A program made the translations under genes and the position numbers. A DNA stretch of 5,708 bases, taken from NCBI GenBank assembly GCA_043746555.1, contig JAYTQU010000269.1:1-5708 (forward strand), written 5' to 3'. Every line of letters starts with the position of its first letter. The first letter of the stretch is position 1. This stretch comes from CAZQYC01 sp043746555 (GTDB lineage Bacteria; Pseudomonadota; Gammaproteobacteria; Steroidobacterales; Steroidobacteraceae). Of the stretch, positions 1-4,768 are shown piece after piece. The notes below the pieces were generated by a model. It had not been told where the DNA came from. It did no database searches and saw nothing but the letters and a program-made list of their open reading frames with translations.

Positions 1-65
1 CAGGCAGATATTTCCGTACAGATTCCGTGCGGCTGAGGGCCCTTTTAGGAAAACCCTTGAAAACA

Positions 66-141
66 TGGCGCTCCCAGCGGGATTCGAACCCGCGTACCAG
101 CCTTGAGAGGGCTGTGTCCTGGGCCTCTAGACGATGGGAGC
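66..141 (-). tRNA. tRNA-Glu, anticodon CUC
   Basis: Read on the minus strand, this 76-base stretch folds as a complete cloverleaf. The acceptor stem GCTCCCA pairs perfectly with TGGGAGC, followed by discriminator G and an encoded CCA (66-68). The T arm is GCGGG-TTCGAAT-CCCGC. The anticodon stem CAGCC/GGCTG encloses the loop CTCTCAA (103-109), so the anticodon is CUC (105-107), which reads GAG. The D-arm sequence CGTCTAGAGGCCCAGGACA is typical of bacterial tRNA-Glu. E. coli manages with a UUC tRNA-Glu alone, so a separate UUC gene is expected elsewhere in this genome. The gene is transcribed divergently from pcnB. No hairpin with a U-run is visible in the 65 bases beyond its 3' end, so any terminator or further tRNA lies outside the window. 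Confidence 0.97.
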
Positions 142-193
142 ATTGAACTTTGTAGGCGACGTGCGGCCGCAGGTGGAGGTCCAGCGGGTGCGG

Positions 194-199
194 TATTAT
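194..199 (+). promoter_or_regulatory. pcnB: candidate pcnB -10 element (shared with tRNA promoter)
   Basis: TATTAT on the plus strand matches the -10 consensus at five of six bases and overlaps the minus-strand TATAAT, because the 7-mer TATTATA is near-symmetric. It would start transcription around 205-207, about 30 bases before the TTG at 237. No -35 match is present 15-19 bases upstream and there is no TG extension. It is therefore weak and tentative. Confidence 0.3.
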
Positions 200-222
200 A
201 CGGACCGCTCTCTCAGGCTCAA
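195..222 (-). promoter_or_regulatory. sigma70-type promoter of tRNA-Glu
   Basis: On the minus strand there is a perfect -10 hexamer TATAAT (200 down to 195). A -35-like TTGAGC (222 down to 217) lies 16 bases upstream, or CTTGAG with 17 bases. The start point should be near 188, giving a leader of about 46 bases before the tRNA 5' end. The stretch just after the -10 (accgcacccgc) is GC-rich, like the discriminator of stringently controlled stable-RNA promoters. That regulation is inferred, not shown. The -35 lies only about 15 bases from the pcnB start. Confidence 0.75.
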
Positions 223-236
223 GTGGAACGCGCTCG

Positions 237-1643
237 TTGGATAACTCAAAGCAGAAAAACGAAGGTTTGCCCGGTACGCCGGTCATGCTAGGTACGCCAG
301 TCATGCCGTTAGTCGTCCCGCGCGATCAGCATCCGATTTCTCGTTCGCAGATCTCTCAATACGCGCTCAAAGTGCTCTATCGCTTGAAGGATGCAGGCTA
401 CGAAGGTTTTCTGGTCGGTGGTGCGGTGCGCGATCTGTTATTGGGAATGGAACCCAAGGATTTCGATATCGCGACCGATGCGCATCCCGAGCAAGTCAAA
501 GAGTTATTCCGCAATTGTCGATTGATTGGGCGGCGCTTTCATCTTGCGCATGTGCGGTTCGGGCCGGAAATTATCGAGGTGGCGACGTTTCGCGCGGCGC
601 ACACGCCGATCGACGATGACAATAGTTTGGATGAGGGCGGACATCGTGTGCTCGACGAACGCGGTCGCATTCTGCGCGATAACTTATACGGCACGATCGA
701 CGAAGACGTGTGGCGTCGCGATTTCACGGCCAACGCGCTTTACTACAACATCGCCGATTTTTCGGTGTGGGATTATGTCGGCGGCGTCGAGGACGCACGC
801 GCCAAAATACTGAGATTGATCGGCGACCCGGAAACGCGTTACCACGAAGATCCGGTGCGCATGTTGCGCGCGATTCGATTTGCGGCGAAGCTCGATTTTT
901 CGATTCATCGTGACAGCGCCGAGCCCATCGCGCGTTTGGCGCGCATGCTCGATGGGATTCCCGCTGCGCGCTTATTCGATGAAGTGTGCAAGCTATTTCT
1001 TGCCGGGTTCGCGGTTAGAGCATTCGAGCTGCTCGTGCACTATGGACTACTTGAACATCTATTGCCTTCCGCCGCGCGCTCGATTGCGCTGCAATCGATC
1101 TCCAATGCGGTCAGATTGTTGCGCTTAGGATTGGAAGGAACCGATAGGCGCGTGCATCAAGACAAGCCCGTCACGCCCACATTTTTATTTGCTGTCCTGT
1201 TGTGGCCGGCGATCAAGGCTGCTTACGATGCGATGGATCGCAGCGCGTTGCAAGACACTCAGGCGTGGTTCGAGGCATGCGATCAAGTGATTGCGCAACA
1301 ACAGCGGCGCGTGTCGATCCCCAAACGCTTTACGGTGCCGATGACCGAAGTCATTGCGTTGCAACCGCGCTTCGAACGTCGCGACGGTCGGCGCGCATTG
1401 CGACTAATCGATCATCCACGCTTTCGCGCCGCCTATGATTTTTTGTTGTTGCGTGCGGCGGCAGGCGATGCCGATCCGGCATTGGCCGAGTGGTGGACCG
1501 AAATCCAAACGCAAACACCGGAACAACGTATTGCGTCGGTCGAACAGAATCTCGATGGAGCGTCGCGATCCGGTGCACCGAAAACCGGGTCATCGGCCGG
1601 TTCTAAACGTCGTCGTCGGCGTAGACGACCGGCGGCGCCGTAG
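237..1643 (+). CDS. pcnB: poly(A) polymerase I (PAP I)
   Basis: This class II nucleotidyltransferase adds A residues to RNA 3' ends, marking RNAs for decay. It has 468 residues; E. coli PAP I has about 465. The nucleotidyltransferase motif is LVGGAVRDLLLG (59-70) followed by DFD, with metal-binding D75 and D77; E114 in EVATFR is the likely third carboxylate. RRDFTANALYYNI (160-172) and EDPVRMLRAIRFAAKLDF (204-221) are PAP-type signatures rather than CCA-adding enzyme. The C-terminus ends in a lysine plus seven arginines (457-464), comparable to the basic tail of E. coli PAP I. The start is uncertain: TTG at 237 has only a weak GGA nine bases upstream, and in-frame ATGs at 285 and 303 are no better. 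The family-conserved part begins near residue 26 (VVPRDQHPISR), so all three starts keep the core. TTG is chosen because E. coli PcnB also extends about 25 residues before this point. folK follows closely. Confidence 0.95.
   Translation: MDNSKQKNEGLPGTPVMLGTPVMPLVVPRDQHPISRSQISQYALKVLYRLKDAGYEGFLVGGAVRDLLLGMEPKDFDIATDAHPEQVKELFRNCRLIGRRFHLAHVRFGPEIIEVATFRAAHTPIDDDNSLDEGGHRVLDERGRILRDNLYGTIDEDVWRRDFTANALYYNIADFSVWDYVGGVEDARAKILRLIGDPETRYHEDPVRMLRAIRFAAKLDFSIHRDSAEPIARLARMLDGIPAARLFDEVCKLFLAGFAVRAFELLVHYGLLEHLLPSAARSIALQSISNAVRLLRLGLEGTDRRVHQDKPVTPTFLFAVLLWPAIKAAYDAMDRSALQDTQAWFEACDQVIAQQQRRVSIPKRFTVPMTEVIALQPRFERRDGRRALRLIDHPRFRAAYDFLLLRAAAGDADPALAEWWTEIQTQTPEQRIASVEQNLDGASRSGAPKTGSSAGSKRRRRRRRPAAP
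273..308 (+). repeat. 18-bp tandem duplication in the pcnB N-terminus
   Basis: Two copies of an 18-base unit stand head to tail: GGTACGCCGGTCATGCTA (273-290) and GGTACGCCAGTCATGCCG (291-308), identical at 15 of 18 bases. They are in frame and encode GTPVML then GTPVMP. Each copy carries one of the two candidate ATG starts of pcnB (285 and 303). The duplicated peptide lies before the conserved core, so it should be tolerated. Confidence 0.85.
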
Positions 1644-1655
1644 ATTTTGTCGGCT

Positions 1656-2150
1656 ATGACTCAGCCCCAATGGACGCCGGTCTACATCGGAATCGGCGGT
1701 AATCTCGATGATCCTCGTGCGCAAGTTAAGCGTGGCGTCGAATTGCTCGCTGAATTGCCGAAAACGAAACTCATCGCTCGATCTAAACTTTATCGATCCG
1801 CGCCGCTTGGCCCAAAGGATCAACCTGATTTTGTGAACGCGGTGGTCGGACTATTAACGCAACTCGACGCACCAACGCTACTGACGAACCTCAAAGCGCT
1901 GGAAAAACGAATGGGTCGTGCTGAACCCGTTGTGCGTTGGGGACCGCGAGTGATTGATTTCGATTTGCTCGTTTTCGGTGGTGAGCGTATCGACTCTGAG
2001 ACGCTGAAAGTTCCGCATCCGGAAATCGCGAATCGCGCATTCGTTTTAGCGCCGCTGCTCGATATCGCGCCGAATTTAGAAATTCCCGGCGTCGGTCGCG
2101 CGAACTTACTCGCCGGACGTATCGATTTGACCGGCGTAACCGCGCTATGA
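1656..2150 (+). CDS. folK: 2-amino-4-hydroxy-6-hydroxymethyldihydropteridine pyrophosphokinase (HPPK)
   Basis: FolK transfers pyrophosphate from ATP to 6-hydroxymethyl-7,8-dihydropterin, the step before dihydropteroate synthase in folate synthesis. From this ATG it has 164 residues, close to E. coli FolK (about 159). Family marks are YIGIGGNL near the N-terminus (usually GxGSN, here Gly for Ser), YRSAPLGPKDQPDFVNAV (residues 46-63), and the HPPK signature RWGPRVIDFDLLVFG (94-108) with Mg-binding D101 and D103. Then VPHPEIANRAFVLAPL follows, typical of the C-terminal part. A TTG at 1647, only three bases after the pcnB stop, is in frame and would add three residues. Neither start has a clear Shine-Dalgarno sequence, so translation is probably coupled to pcnB. 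The stop overlaps the next gene's start in ATGA. Confidence 0.96.
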   Translation: MTQPQWTPVYIGIGGNLDDPRAQVKRGVELLAELPKTKLIARSKLYRSAPLGPKDQPDFVNAVVGLLTQLDAPTLLTNLKALEKRMGRAEPVVRWGPRVIDFDLLVFGGERIDSETLKVPHPEIANRAFVLAPLLDIAPNLEIPGVGRANLLAGRIDLTGVTAL

Positions 2151-2800
2151 ACATCGAGAACTCACCGCATCGATTCATCGTGGTTGAAGGTCCGATCGGC
2201 GTCGGCAAGACTAGTCTCGCACGACGATTGGCGAAGACGTTCGGTTCGGACTTGGTGATGGAGCTGGCGGAGGAGAACCCATTTCTCGAACGCTTTTATC
2301 GCAATCCGAAATCCGGCGCCTTTCCGACGCAATTGTTTTTCTTGTTTCAACGTGCGCGGCAATTAGAAGAACTGCTGCAACAAGATTTATTTGCCGCTAC
2401 GCGCGTCGGCGATTACCTGCTCGACAAGGATCGCTTGTTCGCGCGGCTGACGCTCGACAATGAAGAGTTCGCGCTTTACGAACAAGTGTATGAAAAATTG
2501 TCGATCCGTACGCCAACGCCGGATTTGGTGATTTATCTGCAAGCGCCGGTGGATGTGTTGATGGAGCGCGTTGCGCGCCGCGGGATTCGGTACGAGCAAA
2601 CCATCGATCGCGCGTACTTGGAGAAGTTGATGGAAGCGTATGCACGCTATTTCCACGAGTACTGCGCTTCACCGCTGTTGATTGTCAATGCGGCGCAAGT
2701 GGATTTCGTCGGCAACGACGCCGACTACTCGCAGCTCGTCGAGCAAGTGGTGCGCACAAAACGCGGTCGGCATTACTTCAACCCGATGAAAACAATTTAG
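2147..2800 (+). CDS. deoxynucleoside kinase (dNK/dGK family)
   Basis: This P-loop kinase phosphorylates deoxynucleosides at the 5' position for dNTP salvage, in the deoxyadenosine/deoxyguanosine kinase family; exact substrate preference cannot be read from sequence. It has 217 residues, the usual length. Visible motifs are the Walker A loop GPIGVGKTS (15-23), EENPFLERFY (42-51), PTQLFFLFQRARQ (60-72), the DKDRLFARL segment (93-101) that corresponds to the DRS/ERS catalytic and arginine region, and the LID-type RVARRGIRYEQ (141-151). The C-terminus GRHYFNPM is typical of proteobacterial members. Its ATG shares ATGA with the folK stop, indicating translational coupling. It belongs to neither the folate nor the pantothenate pathway; its place in this operon recurs in some proteobacteria as I recall. 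No motif is missing. Confidence 0.93.
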   Translation: MNIENSPHRFIVVEGPIGVGKTSLARRLAKTFGSDLVMELAEENPFLERFYRNPKSGAFPTQLFFLFQRARQLEELLQQDLFAATRVGDYLLDKDRLFARLTLDNEEFALYEQVYEKLSIRTPTPDLVIYLQAPVDVLMERVARRGIRYEQTIDRAYLEKLMEAYARYFHEYCASPLLIVNAAQVDFVGNDADYSQLVEQVVRTKRGRHYFNPMKTI

Positions 2801-2882
2801 GCTGAAGACGGTAGGCTGTAGACTGTCGGTCGGGTCCAGAGTGCTTTTCCTTCCTACAGCCCACAGCCTATCGTCTACAGCC
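2800..2882. repeat. 30-bp imperfect inverted repeat built of heptamers
   Basis: Arms 2800-2829 and 2853-2882 are reverse complements at 25 of 30 positions, separated by 23 bases. Each arm divides into four 7-base units. The left arm (2802-2829) reads CTGAAGA, CGGTAGG, CTGTAGA, CTGTCGG; the right arm (2853-2880) reads CCTACAG, CCCACAG, CCTATCG, TCTACAG. The consensus is CTGTAGG and its complement CCTACAG. One mismatch becomes a G-U pair in the sense RNA. The repeat begins at the last base of the kinase stop codon and fills most of the gap to panB. There is no U-run after the right arm, so it is not a standard intrinsic terminator. It may be a dispersed REP-like element or an mRNA-stabilising stem-loop. 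Confidence 0.85.
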
Positions 2883-2889
2883 CTTCCGT

Positions 2890-2894
2890 AGGAG
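2890..2894 (+). promoter_or_regulatory. panB: strong ribosome binding site of panB
   Basis: AGGAG lies five bases before the panB ATG at 2900. It is the clearest Shine-Dalgarno sequence in the window and fixes the panB start. The upstream genes folK and panC lack one, so panB appears to be initiated independently after the inverted repeat. Confidence 0.85.
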
Positions 2895-2899
2895 CTTTC

Positions 2900-3730
2900 A
2901 TGGTCTACAAACAACTCGAAGAGCGTAACGCGCCGAGGCAGTCGGTCACGCTGACCACCCTAGCGAAAATGATGGAGAGTGGCGAAAAGATTGCCTGCAT
3001 GACAGCGTACGATGCCAGTTTTGCGCAACTGGTCGATCAGTCCGGCGTCGATGTGGTTTTGGTTGGCGATACTTTGGGCATGGTGATTCAAGGTCACGAC
3101 ACCACGGTGCCGGTCACCTTGGACGACATGATCTATCACTGCAAAGCGGTTGCGCGTGGATTGCATCGACCGCTACTAATGGGCGACATGCCCTTCATGG
3201 CGTACTCGTCGCGAGAACAGGCGTTGACCAATGCGGTGCGCTTGATGCAAGAGGGCGGCGCGAAAATTATCAAGCTCGAAGCGGGATTGCATCAAACCAG
3301 TATCGTCGAGTATCTCGCGAGCCACGATATCGCGGTGTGCGCGCACTTGGGATTGCGCCCGCAATCCGTGCATAAAACCGGCGGGTTTCGCATTCAAGGC
3401 CGCGAAGCAACCGCGGCCGAGAAAATGTTGGCCGACGCGAAAGCGTTGGCGTCGGCCGGCGCGGACATTGTGCTGTTGGAGCAAGTTCCCGCAAAACTCG
3501 GCGCAACGATCGCACAGGAATTGCATGTCCCCGTGATCGGTATCGGTGCGGGTCCCGATGTCGATGGTCAAATTCTAGTGCTCTACGACATTCTAGATAT
3601 CACACCGGGCCGCACGCCGAAATTTGTTCGCAACTTCATGAGCGGCGTCGATAGTCCATTGCAAGCCTTAAAGAACTATGTGGCGGCGGTGAAGAGCGGC
3701 GACTATCCCGCACCCGAGCATTGTTTCTAA
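2900..3730 (+). CDS. panB: 3-methyl-2-oxobutanoate hydroxymethyltransferase (ketopantoate hydroxymethyltransferase)
   Basis: PanB is the first step of pantothenate synthesis: it transfers a hydroxymethyl group from 5,10-methylene-tetrahydrofolate to 2-oxoisovalerate, giving ketopantoate. It is a cytoplasmic TIM-barrel enzyme. It has 276 residues against 264 in E. coli; the extra dozen are at the N-terminus. Conserved elements are MTAYDASFA (34-42), VGDTLGMVIQGHDTTVPVT (55-73) with metal ligand D57, GDMPFMAY (95-102) with D96, IKLEAG (124-129) with E127, HLGLRPQ (149-155) and LLEQVP (192-197) with catalytic E194. GIGAGPDVDGQILV (214-227) is the late barrel signature. All expected active-site acids are present. 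The start is fixed by AGGAG upstream. panC follows directly. Confidence 0.97.
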   Translation: MVYKQLEERNAPRQSVTLTTLAKMMESGEKIACMTAYDASFAQLVDQSGVDVVLVGDTLGMVIQGHDTTVPVTLDDMIYHCKAVARGLHRPLLMGDMPFMAYSSREQALTNAVRLMQEGGAKIIKLEAGLHQTSIVEYLASHDIAVCAHLGLRPQSVHKTGGFRIQGREATAAEKMLADAKALASAGADIVLLEQVPAKLGATIAQELHVPVIGIGAGPDVDGQILVLYDILDITPGRTPKFVRNFMSGVDSPLQALKNYVAAVKSGDYPAPEHCF

Positions 3731-3757
3731 GCGACGATGTCATCAACGACGGTATCA

Positions 3758-4606
3758 ATGGATACGATTACGACGCGAGTGGCACTCCGAGAATATATTC
3801 GCGCCAGTCGCTTGCGCGGCGAGCGCATCGCATTTGTCCCCACTATGGGCAATCTGCATCCCGGTCACGGCGATTTGGTGACGCGAGCCTGCAGGTTGGC
3901 CGATCGCGTGATTGTGAGCATCTTCGTTAACCCGATGCAATTCGGTCCGAACGAAGATTTCGCGCAGTACCCGCGCACGCCGACTGAAGATGCGACGTTG
4001 CTAGCGCGGCTGGGCGCCGATGTGCTATTTATTCCTGACGCCGCCGATATTTATCGTGAAGGTTACGAGCATTCGACGTTCGTCGACGTACCCGCGCTTG
4101 GCGATATTCTCTGCGGTGAGTTTCGGCCCGGACATTTTCGCGGCGTCGCTACTGTTGTAGTGAAATTGTTCAATCTGGTACAGCCGGACATCGCGGTCTT
4201 TGGCGAAAAAGATCTTCAACAGCTCACTATTATTCGTCGCGTCGTCGCCGATTTGTGCATGCCCATCGAGATTGTCGGTGCACCCACGATGCGCGAAGGC
4301 GATGGCCTCGCGATGAGTTCGCGCAATCGCTATCTTTCAAAACAAGAGCGCATTGCGGCGCCTTCGATCTACAAAGAACTAACGGCGGCGCAAACCAGAA
4401 TTCAGTCCGGCGAGCGCGATTTCATTGCTATAGAACGAAAGGGCGGCGAAGCGCTAACGGTCCTGGGATTCAAGCTCGATTACTTTTCAATTCGCGATGC
4501 CGCGAACTTGCAACCGCCAACCGATTCAACGCGCGAGTTTGCGATTCTCACCGCGGCACGCATCGGCAAAGCACGGTTGATCGACAATGTTCGTGTCGCG
4601 CTTTAG
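3758..4606 (+). CDS. panC: pantoate--beta-alanine ligase (pantothenate synthetase)
   Basis: PanC condenses pantoate with beta-alanine using ATP, through a pantoyl-adenylate, to give pantothenate. From this ATG it has 282 residues (E. coli PanC 283), and its N-terminus MDTITTRVALREYIRASRL aligns without gaps to the E. coli start. An upstream in-frame ATG at 3737, six bases after the panB stop, would add seven residues (MSSTTVS). Neither ATG has a strong ribosome site; a GACGG five bases before 3758 is marginally better. Motifs (numbered from 3758) are PTMGNLHPGH (28-37) with the HIGH-like HPGH, SIFVNPMQF (54-62), RPGHFRGVATVV (123-134), LVQPDIAVFGEKDLQQL (141-157) and MREGDGLAMSSRNRYL (178-193), the KMSKS-like loop. 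The enzyme looks complete. No panD follows within the window. Confidence 0.96.
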   Translation: MDTITTRVALREYIRASRLRGERIAFVPTMGNLHPGHGDLVTRACRLADRVIVSIFVNPMQFGPNEDFAQYPRTPTEDATLLARLGADVLFIPDAADIYREGYEHSTFVDVPALGDILCGEFRPGHFRGVATVVVKLFNLVQPDIAVFGEKDLQQLTIIRRVVADLCMPIEIVGAPTMREGDGLAMSSRNRYLSKQERIAAPSIYKELTAAQTRIQSGERDFIAIERKGGEALTVLGFKLDYFSIRDAANLQPPTDSTREFAILTAARIGKARLIDNVRVAL

Positions 4607-4768
4607 GATTGGGCGCGGTGCGTTAATAAGGGATCGATTCGCCGCCGCGAAAGACTCTCCACCGAATTTTCGAACTCTACGAAGTCCATCGAGTCATATG
4701 ATAGTTTTTACGCTTTGCGCCCATCCCGCTTCCACTCGCAATCGTTGCGAGCGCTCGTTGGCGACATC
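4607..4768. other. intergenic gap between panC and the membrane protein gene
   Basis: These 162 bases hold no gene I can support. There is a small hairpin TTCGC-CGCC-GCGAA (4638-4651) without a U-run, so termination after panC is doubtful. TATGAT at 4697-4702 matches the -10 consensus at five of six bases but has no convincing -35. CGAGCGCTCG (4748-4757) is a perfect 10-base palindrome just before the next start. A promoter for the downstream gene is likely here but cannot be fixed by eye. Confidence 0.4.

Noticed and set aside
12..28. TTCCGT repeated 11 bases apart (12-17 and 23-28)
   Set aside because: Two six-base matches are too short to call an operator, and no neighbouring gene is visible to support regulation.
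36..56. Possible terminator after the tRNA (AGGGCCCT palindrome and TTTT-AGG-AAAA)
   Set aside because: The stems are short, and on the tRNA strand no hairpin is followed by a U-run, so it does not meet the intrinsic terminator pattern.
103..291. Plus-strand open frame of 62 codons over the tRNA and pcnB leader
   Set aside because: It is antisense to half of the tRNA gene, overlaps the promoter and the pcnB start, and has no family resemblance.
3176..3571. Minus-strand open frame of 131 codons inside panB
   Set aside because: It is antisense to a fully conserved gene, with no ribosome site and a His/Arg-rich composition typical of reverse-frame shadows.
4638..4651. Hairpin TTCGC-CGCC-GCGAA after panC as a terminator
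   Set aside because: Only five pairs and no T-run after it.
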